From NCBI RefSeq assembly GCF_002160825.1, contig NZ_NFLI01000009.1:62001-126000 (forward strand): a DNA stretch of 64,000 bases. The letters are read 5' to 3'. This stretch comes from Lachnoclostridium sp. An131 (GTDB taxonomy: Bacteria; Bacillota; Clostridia; Lachnospirales; Lachnospiraceae). The notes under the pieces were generated by a model. It had not been told where the DNA came from and made no database searches. It saw only the letters and a program-made list of their open reading frames with translations. A program made the translations under genes and the position numbers. Shown here piece after piece: positions 1 to 8,897 of this stretch (the stretch's first letter is position 1; each line of letters begins with the position of its first letter).

Positions 1-515
1 TTGCAGGAGCCTTTCAGACAGGGCTCAAATATGCTTACCGGAAGGGCTATGACTATGCGATCCAGTTTGACGCGGACGGGCAGCACAGGGCAGAGTATAT
101 TGCCCCGATGCTGGAGAAAATAAAGGAAGGCTATGACATTGTGATCGGTTCACGCTTTGTGACGGAGAAAAAGCCGCATTCCATGCGGATGCTGGGCAGC
201 AGGCTGATTTCTGTAGCCACGAGGCTCACGACCGGAAAAAAAGTAAAGGATCCCACCTCCGGCATGCGCATGTTCAATAAAAAGATGATTGCAGAGTTTG
301 CGCTGAACCTGAATTACGGGCCGGAGCCGGATACGATCTCCTACCTGCTGAAGCAGGGCGCTACAATCGCAGAGGTTCAGGTGCAGATGGACGAGCGTAT
401 CGCAGGGGAGAGCTACCTGAATGTTACCAAATCCATGATGTATATGCTGCGGATGCTTCTGTCTATTCTGTTTATCCAGAACTTCCGGAAGCGCAGGGAG
501 GTGAAGGTTCGATGA
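1..515 (+). CDS. GT2 family glycosyltransferase, 5' partial
   Basis: The frame runs off the left edge; the first complete codon is at base 3, leaving the last 170 residues. The visible part starts just before a QFDADGQH motif, which supplies the DxD metal and nucleotide-sugar binding site of GT-A glycosyltransferases of the DPM1/GtrB-like GT2 group. A downstream DPTSGMRMFNKK stretch is also typical of that group. These enzymes move a sugar from a nucleotide donor to a polyprenyl phosphate or a growing glycan at the inner membrane face. Only one hydrophobic stretch is seen near the C-terminus, so this lacks the two-helix tail of GtrB proteins. Its stop overlaps the next start (ATGA), so the two are translationally coupled. 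The acceptor cannot be told. Confidence 0.88.
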   Translation, partial: AGAFQTGLKYAYRKGYDYAIQFDADGQHRAEYIAPMLEKIKEGYDIVIGSRFVTEKKPHSMRMLGSRLISVATRLTTGKKVKDPTSGMRMFNKKMIAEFALNLNYGPEPDTISYLLKQGATIAEVQVQMDERIAGESYLNVTKSMMYMLRMLLSILFIQNFRKRREVKVR

Positions 516-883
516 GCACAGTATTCCGCGTGATTCTGATAGTGGTGTCACTTTTGACGACCTTTTATATTCTGAAGAAAATCCGCCAGTCCAAGCTGCA
601 GATTGAATACGCGATTTTCTGGATCCTTTTCGCGGGCGTGCTGATTCTATTCAGCCTGTTCCCGTGGATGGTATCTATGCTTACCAGGCTGATCGGAATG
701 CAGCTTCCGGTAAACTTTATTTTCCTGTTCTTTATCTTTGTGCTGCTGGTCAAGATGTTCCTGATGACCATAGAGCTGTCCACGCTGGAGAATAAGGTAA
801 AGGATCTGACTCAGGAGCTGGCTCTGGAGGAAAAGGAGCGGGCGGACGAGCAGAAGGAAGAAAATAAGGGAAAGAACAGATAA
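512..883 (+). CDS. DUF2304 family small membrane protein
   Basis: This 123-residue protein has three hydrophobic segments (about residues 4-21, 31-52 and 66-88) and a charged tail rich in Glu and Lys (about 93-123) that may form a short coiled coil. Size and pattern match the DUF2304 family. Members commonly sit directly after a GT2 glycosyltransferase, as here with a 4-base overlap. Their biochemical role is not established; a scaffold or helper function for the partner glycosyltransferase in the membrane is an inference from that pairing. Confidence 0.82.
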   Translation: MSTVFRVILIVVSLLTTFYILKKIRQSKLQIEYAIFWILFAGVLILFSLFPWMVSMLTRLIGMQLPVNFIFLFFIFVLLVKMFLMTIELSTLENKVKDLTQELALEEKERADEQKEENKGKNR

Positions 884-897
884 AAGAGGGAAATGCT

Positions 898-2499
898 TTG
901 GAGACAATCTATAAAATTGCGGATTTGTGGTGGGGGAAATTTATCAGCTGGCTGAAGGAGGAGAAGAACCACACTCGTTTTATCCTGATCTGCTTTGTGA
1001 TAAGCCTGATTCCGCTTCTGGCCCTGAGTTTTTTCAATCATCCGGCTATGGATGACTTTAACTATGGAATTCTGACAAGGCATGCGCTTATCGAAAACGA
1101 GGGCCTGGCAGTGATCCCGGCGGTCCTGAAGGCTGCCGTGCAGCGCGCTGTGAATCTGTGGCATTCCTGGCAGGGAACCTACACCTTTGCTATCATAGCG
1201 GCTCTGCGGCCTTCGATCATCACAGAGAAAATTACCTTTATTCAGACCTTTATTTTGCTGGGAGTATTTACCGCAGGCTTCTGGTATTTCTGCGAGGTGA
1301 TGGTGCACCGGATCCTGGGCGCTTCCCGGGCTGTGGCTGCCGTGACGGCCTGCGTGGTGATGACGCTCTGCATTCAGTATGTGCCTTTCGGAGTGGAGGC
1401 CTTTTACTGGTGGAATGGAAGTGTGGGATATACGGGACTTTTTTCAGCCATGCTGGCATTTTTCGGCCTTCTGGCAGATTCCATGCGAAGGCAGAAAATA
1501 TCCGTGAAGCGGATGATCGGCCTTTTGCTGCTGACTATCCTGCTGGCTGGAGGCATGTATCCGACGGCCCTTTTGACGGCCGTAATGCTTTTCTCCCTGG
1601 CTGTGGACGTTCTGGCAGGAAAAAAATACGGGAAAGTGATGAAGGTTCAGGCGTCGGCGCTCTTCCTTGTCTTTCTCCCGGCCTTTGCTTTGAGCTTCCT
1701 TGCGCCCGGAAATGCGAGAAGGCAGGCTCTGTTCCAGCATCGGACGCCCTTTGAGGCTATTTACAAATCCTATACGAAATCTCTGGAATATATGTATACA
1801 GAAGCGATGAATGTGGTGATTGTGCTGGCGGTGATCGCCTTATTTCTGTATATGCTCTGGAAGCTGAAAGACACAAGCTTCTCCTTCCGCTGCCCGCTGC
1901 TTTTCACTCTTGTGAGCTACAGTATGGTAGTGGTGATGTGGGTGCCGGGCATTTATGCGGTGCGCTATATTTCAGGAGGACGTTATTACAATATTTTGTA
2001 TTACGGAGTCGTGCTGTTCTGGGCGGCCAACGCGGTTTACTATGCAGGCTGGCTTCGGAGGCAGTATGAGAAATGCGGCGCTGAGGTGATGGAGCTGCTC
2101 CGGAAGGGCGCTCCTGCCATCCTGGGAGCTGTGGGAATTTTCTGCGCGGTTCTGGGAATCTGGAAGATAGACATTGTCACCGATTTGGAGGAAATCACGA
2201 CGGCGTCTGCCCTGAAATCCATGGTCTATGGGGAAGCGCAGGTTTATCATGAGGAAATCAAAGAGCGCGAAGCGCTTTACAACGACCCGGATGTGAAGCA
2301 GGTCGTGGTGGATGAGGTCACCTACCGGCCTGAGCTTCTGTATTATGGAACGCTCACAGAGGATCCGCAGGATGGAAGAAATCTTGCCATGTGTGAATAC
2401 TATGACAAGGAATATATGGTAAAGAGGGTTCCGGAGGCTGAGACGGACACAGAGGACGCAGCGGAAGAAACACAGGAAACAACTGAGACTTCAGAGTAA
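898..2499 (+). CDS. polytopic membrane protein, DUF6056-like GT-C candidate
   Basis: A 533-residue protein with about a dozen predicted membrane helices between residues 28 and 425, then a soluble C-terminal region ending in an acidic Glu/Thr-rich tail. An acidic pair in MDDFNYG (Asp52-Asp53) lies in the first extracytoplasmic loop, where GT-C glycosyltransferases carry their catalytic acid. The layout resembles DUF6056 proteins of Gram-positive glycan clusters. The start is a TTG codon just after AGAGGG; no ATG is better placed. If it is a GT-C enzyme it would use a lipid-linked sugar outside the membrane. The family call is by overall pattern and the activity is inferred. Confidence 0.65.
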   Translation: METIYKIADLWWGKFISWLKEEKNHTRFILICFVISLIPLLALSFFNHPAMDDFNYGILTRHALIENEGLAVIPAVLKAAVQRAVNLWHSWQGTYTFAIIAALRPSIITEKITFIQTFILLGVFTAGFWYFCEVMVHRILGASRAVAAVTACVVMTLCIQYVPFGVEAFYWWNGSVGYTGLFSAMLAFFGLLADSMRRQKISVKRMIGLLLLTILLAGGMYPTALLTAVMLFSLAVDVLAGKKYGKVMKVQASALFLVFLPAFALSFLAPGNARRQALFQHRTPFEAIYKSYTKSLEYMYTEAMNVVIVLAVIALFLYMLWKLKDTSFSFRCPLLFTLVSYSMVVVMWVPGIYAVRYISGGRYYNILYYGVVLFWAANAVYYAGWLRRQYEKCGAEVMELLRKGAPAILGAVGIFCAVLGIWKIDIVTDLEEITTASALKSMVYGEAQVYHEEIKEREALYNDPDVKQVVVDEVTYRPELLYYGTLTEDPQDGRNLAMCEYYDKEYMVKRVPEAETDTEDAAEETQETTETSE

Positions 2500-2516
2500 G
2501 ATAAAGGAGAAAAAGG

Positions 2517-3380
2517 ATGAAAAGGATTATTGTGACAGGCTGCAACGGCCAGCTGGGCCGGGCGGTAAATCAGCAGTATGCGGGAAGCACAGAGTATGAG
2601 CTGGTGAACACGGATGTGGGAGAGCTGGATATCACGAAGGTGGACGAGGTCCTGAAGCTTGCGCGGGAGGTAAAGCCCTATGCGATCATCAACTGCGCTG
2701 CCTACACAAATGTGGACAAGTGCGAGACGGAGCCGGACCTGGCATATAAAATCAACGCGGTCGGCGCGCGCAACCTGGCTATCGCAGCCTCTGATACGGG
2801 AGCGAAGCTCATGCACATTTCTACGGACTACGTATTTCCGGGAGATGTGGCAGAGAGGCCGCTGACAGAATTTGATCAGGTGAATCCGAAGAGCATGTAC
2901 GGAGCCACAAAGCTTGCCGGAGAGAATTTTGTAAGGGATTTTGCGGACCGCTATTTTATCATCCGGACAGCCTGGCTGTATGGAGACGGGCACAATTTCG
3001 CCAAGACCATGCTGAAGCTCTCTGAGACCAACGATACGATCGGCGTCGTGATGGATCAGGTGGGAACGCCCACCAGCGCGGCAGAGCTGGCAAAGGCTAT
3101 TCGGTATCTGCTTCCGACAGACAACTACGGACTTTTCCATGGAACCTGTGAGGGTGATACAAACTGGGCTGAGTTCGCGGCTGCTGTGCTGAAGCTTGCG
3201 GGAAAGAAGACGGTGATCGAGCCGATTACCTCCGAGGAGTACAAGAGACGGTTTCCGGCTTCTGCAGACCGGCCGGCTTATTCGATTCTTGAGAACTATA
3301 TGCTGAAGCTGACGACAGACTTTTCCTTCGCGCCCTGGCAGGATGCCATTGAGGTCTATATGAAGGAGCTGTTGGGATAG
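2517..3380 (+). CDS. rfbD: dTDP-4-dehydrorhamnose reductase
   Basis: RfbD/RmlD is the last enzyme of dTDP-L-rhamnose synthesis and reduces dTDP-4-keto-L-rhamnose with NAD(P)H. The 287-residue length is normal. The N-terminal TGCNGQLG is the Rossmann dinucleotide loop, STDYVFPG follows strand 5, and YGATKLAGE holds the YxxxK catalytic pair of extended short-chain dehydrogenases. An AAGGAG site precedes the ATG. The other genes (rfbA, rfbB, rfbC) are not in the window and may lie to the left or elsewhere. Placement among glycosyltransferases points to rhamnose in the surface glycan. Confidence 0.93.
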   Translation: MKRIIVTGCNGQLGRAVNQQYAGSTEYELVNTDVGELDITKVDEVLKLAREVKPYAIINCAAYTNVDKCETEPDLAYKINAVGARNLAIAASDTGAKLMHISTDYVFPGDVAERPLTEFDQVNPKSMYGATKLAGENFVRDFADRYFIIRTAWLYGDGHNFAKTMLKLSETNDTIGVVMDQVGTPTSAAELAKAIRYLLPTDNYGLFHGTCEGDTNWAEFAAAVLKLAGKKTVIEPITSEEYKRRFPASADRPAYSILENYMLKLTTDFSFAPWQDAIEVYMKELLG

Positions 3381-3428
3381 ACGCTGTGCAGGATGGGCTT
3401 ACCGCCTGTACGAAAGGAGAAACGCCTG

Positions 3429-4382
3429 ATGACTGGAAATGACATTTTATATCTGGTAATCCCCTGCTATAATGAGGAGGCTGTGCTGCCTGAGACGGCC
3501 AGACAGCTGCTGGAGAAGATGAACTCCATGTTTGAGCGGGGAATGATTTCCAGAGAAAGCAGAATCATGTTTGTAAATGACGGCTCAAAGGATAAGACCT
3601 GGGAGATCATCGAGGAGCTGCATAGGTCTAACCCCATCTATTCCGGAGTAAAGCTGTCCAGAAACAAGGGACATCAGAACGCTCTTCTGGCCGGCCTTAT
3701 GACGGCGAAGGAAAAGGCGGACATGACGATTTCCCTGGACGCGGATCTTCAGGACGATGTGGACGTGATTGACAAGATGGTGGAGAAATATTATGAGGGG
3801 AACGACGTCGTCTACGGCGTGCGGAGCGCCCGGAAGACCGACACCTTCTTTAAAAAATTTACTGCCCAGGGCTTTTATAAGATTATGCAGGCTATGGGTG
3901 TGGAGATCGTCTACAACCATGCGGATTACCGGCTGATGAGCAGGAGGGCCCTGGAAGGGCTTGCGCAGTTTAAGGAGGTCAATCTGTTTCTGCGCGGCAT
4001 TGTGCCGCTGATTGGCTACAGATCGGATGTGGTGACCTACGAGCGCCATGAGCGGTTTGCAGGAGAATCCAAATATCCGCTGAAAAAGATGCTGGCCTTT
4101 GCGACGGACGGAATCACCTCCTTCAGCATCAAGCCGATCCGGCTGATTACGACCTTTGGAATCCTGATTTTCGGGATCAGCCTTCTGATGCTCCTGTATT
4201 CTCTGATTGTACATTTTATGGGAAAAACAGTGGCAGGCTGGACCAGTATGATCATCTCGATCTGGGCTATCGGAGGACTGCAGCTTCTGGCGATTGGAGT
4301 CGTAGGGGAATATATCGGAAAGATTTATCTGGAGACAAAGGAGCGCCCCAAATATATCATCGAAACTGTACTGGACGATTAG
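3429..4382 (+). CDS. GtrB-like GT2 polyprenyl-phosphate glycosyltransferase
   Basis: From the chosen start this is 317 residues. An N-terminal GT-A domain opens with LVIPCYNEE, continues with FVNDGSKDKTW and has SLDADLQDD as the metal-binding site. Two C-terminal membrane helices (about residues 235-300) complete the GtrB/DPM1-like architecture, which makes undecaprenyl-phosphate-sugar at the cytoplasmic face. The ATG at 3429 is preferred because AAAGGAGA lies just upstream and homology begins there; the frame stays open to 3393 but that extension is not family-like. The likely partners are the GT-C genes that follow, which would use the lipid-linked sugar outside the cell. Confidence 0.9.
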   Translation: MTGNDILYLVIPCYNEEAVLPETARQLLEKMNSMFERGMISRESRIMFVNDGSKDKTWEIIEELHRSNPIYSGVKLSRNKGHQNALLAGLMTAKEKADMTISLDADLQDDVDVIDKMVEKYYEGNDVVYGVRSARKTDTFFKKFTAQGFYKIMQAMGVEIVYNHADYRLMSRRALEGLAQFKEVNLFLRGIVPLIGYRSDVVTYERHERFAGESKYPLKKMLAFATDGITSFSIKPIRLITTFGILIFGISLLMLLYSLIVHFMGKTVAGWTSMIISIWAIGGLQLLAIGVVGEYIGKIYLETKERPKYIIETVLDD

Positions 4383-4391
4383 GAGTGTTTT

Positions 4392-5591
4392 ATGAATAAG
4401 AAAACGGAAAAGCACGGATTCCTCAAATTTGACCGGGCAGACCTTTTGTATCTGGCGGCCCTGACCGTGATCGGCCTGGCAATCCGCCTGATTCTGCGTG
4501 TCGTGACGACGGATGACTGGGCAATGTACTGGGATCCGTGGATTTCGGATCTGAAGGAGATGGGGTTTTCCTATCTGGCTACGGACCGTTATGACTATAC
4601 ACCCACCTTTGTCTATATTCTGTGGGTAATCAGCAAGCTGCCCATCAACCCGATGACAGCCTACAAGGGCCTCCATATTGCCCTCGATTTTGTGGCGGCT
4701 GTGATTATGGGAAAGATAGCGTGGAAGGTGACAGGAAGCAGGCTCAAGAGCATTACGGCCTATGGGCTGATGCTGCTGGTGCCGACGATCTGGGCGAACA
4801 GCGCGCTCTGGGCTCAGTGCGATATTATCTTTATGACCTTTCTGCTGCTTTGCTTTTATTACTTTTTTGAAGACCGCCCCTGTCTTGCCATGTTCTTTTT
4901 TGGGATGGCCTTTGTGTTTAAGCTTCAGTCCCTGTTTATTTTCCCGTTCCTTGTGATTCTCTGGGTGAATAAAAAGGTACAGCTTAAAGCTTTTCTGTGG
5001 ATCCCGGCGCTGTATTTCTTAAGCATTGTGCCGGCCTGGATCGCCGGACGGCCGTTGATGGAGCTGATCAATATCTATATGGCCCAGGGAGCGCAGGACG
5101 TCTGGTCCCTGTCGATTAAGTGGCCCAATATCTATCAGATCATCGGCAACCAGTTCTTCCTTCTGGAGTATGCTTCCTCGGGTACTTGGCTGATTCTGGG
5201 GATCCTGATGATTCTGATGTACGCCATGGCCCAGAAGCGTTACCGGATCACGAATGAATTTATCGTGCAGATGGCGCTGTTTTTCGCGATTCTGACGCCC
5301 TGGTTCCTGCCGCATATGCATGAGAGATACGGCTGTGTGGCGGATATCCTTGCGATCATCTATGCGCTGATGAACGTGAAAAAATTTTATTTTCCGCTGG
5401 TGCATATCCTGCTGTCCTTCAATTCCTACATGGCGTATCTGGGACAGCTGAGGTTTAATGAGCCGTCTATTTACTACGGTGTATGGGCCTTTGTGGAGCT
5501 GGGGCTTCTGGTTCTTGTGGGCCTTGATATCTGGAAATATATGAAAAATCCGGAAAACCAGCTGGCCCCGGTGAAAAAGGAGGCAGCGTAA
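4392..5591 (+). CDS. GT-C membrane glycosyltransferase (GT87/DUF2029-like)
   Basis: A 399-residue polytopic protein with about ten membrane helices. An acidic pair (DDWAMYWDPW, Asp41-Asp42) lies in the first outer loop, as in GT-C enzymes that take sugars from polyprenyl phosphate. Other motifs seen in bacterial GT87-like proteins are YDYTPTFVYILW, ANSALWAQCD and HMHERYG. The start has an AGGAG site and sits 9 bases after the GT2 gene, which probably makes its donor. The stop overlaps the next start (TAATG). The acceptor is unknown but is probably the surface glycan built by this cluster. Confidence 0.78.
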   Translation: MNKKTEKHGFLKFDRADLLYLAALTVIGLAIRLILRVVTTDDWAMYWDPWISDLKEMGFSYLATDRYDYTPTFVYILWVISKLPINPMTAYKGLHIALDFVAAVIMGKIAWKVTGSRLKSITAYGLMLLVPTIWANSALWAQCDIIFMTFLLLCFYYFFEDRPCLAMFFFGMAFVFKLQSLFIFPFLVILWVNKKVQLKAFLWIPALYFLSIVPAWIAGRPLMELINIYMAQGAQDVWSLSIKWPNIYQIIGNQFFLLEYASSGTWLILGILMILMYAMAQKRYRITNEFIVQMALFFAILTPWFLPHMHERYGCVADILAIIYALMNVKKFYFPLVHILLSFNSYMAYLGQLRFNEPSIYYGVWAFVELGLLVLVGLDIWKYMKNPENQLAPVKKEAA

Positions 5592-6499
5592 TGGATGATT
5601 TTTTGAGAGATTTTATCATTAAAAAATGGAAAATCGGAAGCCTGTCGTTTACATTCCTGGACGCTCTGCTGGCAGTCTGCATTACCGGCACAGGAATTTT
5701 CCTGCGCCTGCCTGTGATGAGCTATACAGAGACGGGAGTGGAGAAAATCGGTGCGATCGTGCTGGAGTATCTGCTGGCTGTCCTGTGCGGGGCTATCGTA
5801 CACCGCTGTACGGGAAGCAGGAACCGGGCCTTCCTGACATACGCAATTCTTGTGATTTATCCGACTGTGGCAGCCAATGGCGCGCTTTGGAATGTGAATG
5901 CCGTATACTATGTGATTCTGTTTTTTGTGGGATTTTATCTGTATATCCGGGGCTTCCGTTTTCTGGGAGCCTTAAGCGGGCTGGCAGGAGCCGTGATTGC
6001 AGTGTGCCGGATGCGGCAGGGCTGGCTTGACGCGTCTGTGAGTATGAATGTGGACTATCCGCAGACTCTGACCTTCGGGTGGCCGAACTTTTATGAGATT
6101 ATTCCCAAGGGAGCCTTTGTAAACCTGTTTGATAAGGTCTTTATTCTTTTCCTGCTGGGACTTCTCTTTACTCTTGCTTACTGCTTTGTGAAGAAGAAGG
6201 TGCAGATCACTCCGGATCTGGCTTTGCGGCTGTTTTTGTTCCTGGCTGTTTTGATCCCATATTTTGCGCCCTATATGCCGGCCTGGGCCGGATACACGGC
6301 GGATATTGCGGCGCTGCTGTACTTTATGCGCTGGAAGGAAAGGTTCTACATTCCAATGCTGCATCTGATCGTCTCCTACAGTGCTTATGCGAATGTGATC
6401 AACGGGGAGACAAAGCTGCCGATGGTGCTGTATTCTGTGATTTTGCTGGGAATCCTCGTAAACGTGGGTGTAGATCTTTATAAGGAAGCGGACTCATGA
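5591..6499 (+). CDS. degenerate GT-C paralogue of the upstream gene
   Basis: This 302-residue membrane protein aligns by eye with its upstream neighbour: ANGALWN matches ANSALWA, GWPNFYEII matches KWPNIYQII, and the C-terminal helices run in parallel. It lacks the first outer loop that carries the acidic pair and the YDYTPTF segment. The AQCD and MHERYG motifs are replaced by NVNA and PAWAGY. It therefore looks like a duplicated GT-C protein that has lost its catalytic parts and may serve as a subunit or be decaying, although the frame is intact. It overlaps both neighbours by 1-4 bases and has a strong AAGGAGG site. Confidence 0.7.
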   Translation: MDDFLRDFIIKKWKIGSLSFTFLDALLAVCITGTGIFLRLPVMSYTETGVEKIGAIVLEYLLAVLCGAIVHRCTGSRNRAFLTYAILVIYPTVAANGALWNVNAVYYVILFFVGFYLYIRGFRFLGALSGLAGAVIAVCRMRQGWLDASVSMNVDYPQTLTFGWPNFYEIIPKGAFVNLFDKVFILFLLGLLFTLAYCFVKKKVQITPDLALRLFLFLAVLIPYFAPYMPAWAGYTADIAALLYFMRWKERFYIPMLHLIVSYSAYANVINGETKLPMVLYSVILLGILVNVGVDLYKEADS

Positions 6500-7929
6500 C
6501 CTCAAATGTGATGCTGACTCTGGCTTTTCTGGCCGGCGTGCTGGCAGTCTTCTATCTGACGCCGAAGGCGGGCAGGCGGTGGATTCTGCTGGCCGCCAGC
6601 CTGCTTTTTTATCTGAGCGCGGACCCGCGCCTGCTTCTCCTTTCAGGAGGAAGCGCGCTCTGGTCCTTTGCGGCAGGCATCGGCACGGAAAGGGCCGGAA
6701 CGAAAAAGGAAAAGAGGATCTGGCTGGCGGCGGCAGTCCTGCCGGTGCTCCTGGTTCTTTTTGTGTTTAAATATTTCAATTTTTTCATGGACTCCGTGGC
6801 GTCTGTGCTTGCCCTCGCAGGAATTTCCGGGAGTGTGCCGTCGCTGTCTCTTCTGCTTCCCCTGGGGATTTCCTATTATACCTTTAAGATCATCAGCTAT
6901 AATGCAGATATCTTTCTGGGAAAGCGGGAGGCGGAAAAAGGGCTGTCCGGCTGCGGGGCTTATCTGACCTATGTGCTGTTTTTCCCGCAGATTGTGTCAG
7001 GACCGATTGAGAGATCCGAGAGCTTTCTGGCGCAGCTTCACGCAGGGCCGGCCTATGACGCAGGGCTGTTTGCGGAAGGACTTCAGAGGATTGTACTGGG
7101 ACTCTTTAAGAAGATGGTGATTGCCAACCGGCTGTCCGGCTATGTAGATGCGGTATTTGCAGCGCCGGAGGCTTATCCGGGGCTCGCCTGCGTGATGGCG
7201 GCTTTCTTTTATTCCTTTCAGCTCTACTGTGATTTTTCGGGGTATTCGGATATCGCCATAGGAATGGGGAACCTGCTGGGAATCCGCAGCAGGGAGAATT
7301 TTGCCTGTCCGTATTTTTCCCGTGGAATCAAGGAGTTCTGGAGCCGCTGGCACATCTCTCTTTCCAGCTGGCTGAAGGACTATATCTATATTCCGCTGGG
7401 GGGAAGCAGGGTGTCATCCTTCCGGCATGGCGTCAATGTACTGGCGACGTTTCTTGTGAGCGGCCTCTGGCATGGAGCCAGCTGGACCTATGTGATCTGG
7501 GGCGGGATTCACGGCGTCTGGAACCTTATTTCACGGAAAAAGGATCCGGACAGCAGTCTGGCAAGAAGGATCTGGCAGACGCTGGTGACCTTTTGCGGCG
7601 TCACGGTCGGCTGGGTATTTTTCCGTGCTGAGAGCTTTGCCGGTGCGCTTGCGTTTCTTAAGCATGCGGTGACAGGCTTTTCCCTCTCTTATGCGGATAT
7701 TCAGAACTCGATTCTGCCTTTTACGGGGGACAATACCTGCGCAGCCTATTTTCTTACAGCCTGCGGCTTTCTTTTCTTTTTATTCCTGTATGAGAGGGAA
7801 CGGGTCTACGGACGGACGCGCGGGAAGGAAGGAGCCTGGCTGTCTGTATTCTGGCTTGCGTTTATGACGCTCAGCATTGTGCTGTTTGGCGTGTTCGGCG
7901 TATCAGGTTTCCTGTATGCGAATTTCTAG
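6496..7929 (+). CDS. MBOAT family O-acyltransferase (AlgI/DltB-like)
   Basis: A 477-residue polytopic protein with the AlgI-type MBOAT core. LPLGISYYTFK comes early, PQIVSGPIER in the middle, then FWSRWHISLSSWLKDYIYIP and SGLWHGASW with the active-site histidine. These enzymes carry acyl groups across the membrane and put them on extracellular polysaccharide, usually with an SGNH partner. The next gene is exactly such a protein. The start overlaps the previous stop (ATGA). The acyl group (often acetyl) and the target sugar cannot be read from sequence. Confidence 0.93.
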   Translation: MTSNVMLTLAFLAGVLAVFYLTPKAGRRWILLAASLLFYLSADPRLLLLSGGSALWSFAAGIGTERAGTKKEKRIWLAAAVLPVLLVLFVFKYFNFFMDSVASVLALAGISGSVPSLSLLLPLGISYYTFKIISYNADIFLGKREAEKGLSGCGAYLTYVLFFPQIVSGPIERSESFLAQLHAGPAYDAGLFAEGLQRIVLGLFKKMVIANRLSGYVDAVFAAPEAYPGLACVMAAFFYSFQLYCDFSGYSDIAIGMGNLLGIRSRENFACPYFSRGIKEFWSRWHISLSSWLKDYIYIPLGGSRVSSFRHGVNVLATFLVSGLWHGASWTYVIWGGIHGVWNLISRKKDPDSSLARRIWQTLVTFCGVTVGWVFFRAESFAGALAFLKHAVTGFSLSYADIQNSILPFTGDNTCAAYFLTACGFLFFLFLYERERVYGRTRGKEGAWLSVFWLAFMTLSIVLFGVFGVSGFLYANF

Positions 7930-7947
7930 GAGGGACTGGAACATTTC

Positions 7948-8883
7948 ATGAAACGAATACTGCTGACTATCGGAGGCGCGCTTTTGGCAGCCTTTTTGCT
8001 GGTCGTTCTGAAAAATGAATATGCCCGCCTTCTGCCGGTATCTACCTATGGCATGCAGGCAGCCATCGAGCGGGGAGAGACGGAAAACCTGTTTATCGGG
8101 TCTTCCATGTTCCGGCAGGGGCTTTCGATCGACGTGCTGGAGGAGGAGCTCCCGGGCAGCTCCTACATCCTTTCCTACAATGGCAACCAGCCGGCGCTGA
8201 TGGCTATGGAGCTTGCGTATATGCTGGAGGAAGGGCTGGAGGTAAAGAATCTGTATATTGATCTTTATCCGTACACGGCGGCGGCGGATCCCTGGATCAG
8301 CGATACAAAGATTCTTCTGGACACGGATCTGGATTTCAAAATTCAGGCGTGGAGGCTGATGGCGGAGAACAGCGGCGCCTCCTTTTCGGATTTCTTTGAG
8401 TTTTTTGTGACAGCGAACAATGAACAGCTTCTGACCTATCCGATCAACAACGCGCTGGTGTCGTCCCAGTTCCGAAACGGAGGAACCCTGCTTCAGCAGG
8501 AGGGCAGTACGAGGGAAGAGCTGTATGCCCTGGGAATGCTGGGCAGCCGGAATGGGCTGCATGAGGCTCAGATGGAAGGCTACGGGAAAATCGCTGCGCT
8601 TGCGGAGGAGTACGGGCTGAATCTGTATTTTCTGGAAACGCCCAAATATGAGAGAATGTATGCAGACCCGGATTATATGGAGCTCTACCAGCTCTGCCTG
8701 GAGGAGGTTCAGAGGCTCAAGGCAGAATGGAACGGAAGCGGAAGCTTTGAGGTGCTCTGTGCGGAGGATCTGGATTTCGATTCGTCCGATGCCGGAAATT
8801 TTCAGGATCTGATTCATCTGTCATCGGCAGGACGGACAGAATACACACGGCTGCTCTGCGGCGCATTGAAATCCAGAGACTAA
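7948..8883 (+). CDS. membrane-anchored SGNH/DltD-like partner of MBOAT
   Basis: A 311-residue protein with one N-terminal membrane anchor (about residues 4-22) and an extracellular domain. FIGSSMFRQG near residue 50 carries the nucleophile-type serine, SYNGNQP a likely oxyanion residue, and DLIHLSSAG near the C-terminus a D-x-x-H pair. This is the arrangement of AlgJ, DltD and related SGNH proteins that act with MBOAT transferases. It lies 18 bases after the MBOAT gene behind an AGGAGGG site. It probably takes the acyl group on the outer face and passes it to the glycan. Confidence 0.75.
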   Translation: MKRILLTIGGALLAAFLLVVLKNEYARLLPVSTYGMQAAIERGETENLFIGSSMFRQGLSIDVLEEELPGSSYILSYNGNQPALMAMELAYMLEEGLEVKNLYIDLYPYTAAADPWISDTKILLDTDLDFKIQAWRLMAENSGASFSDFFEFFVTANNEQLLTYPINNALVSSQFRNGGTLLQQEGSTREELYALGMLGSRNGLHEAQMEGYGKIAALAEEYGLNLYFLETPKYERMYADPDYMELYQLCLEEVQRLKAEWNGSGSFEVLCAEDLDFDSSDAGNFQDLIHLSSAGRTEYTRLLCGALKSRD

Positions 8884-8897
8884 CGGAGGCGTAAAGT

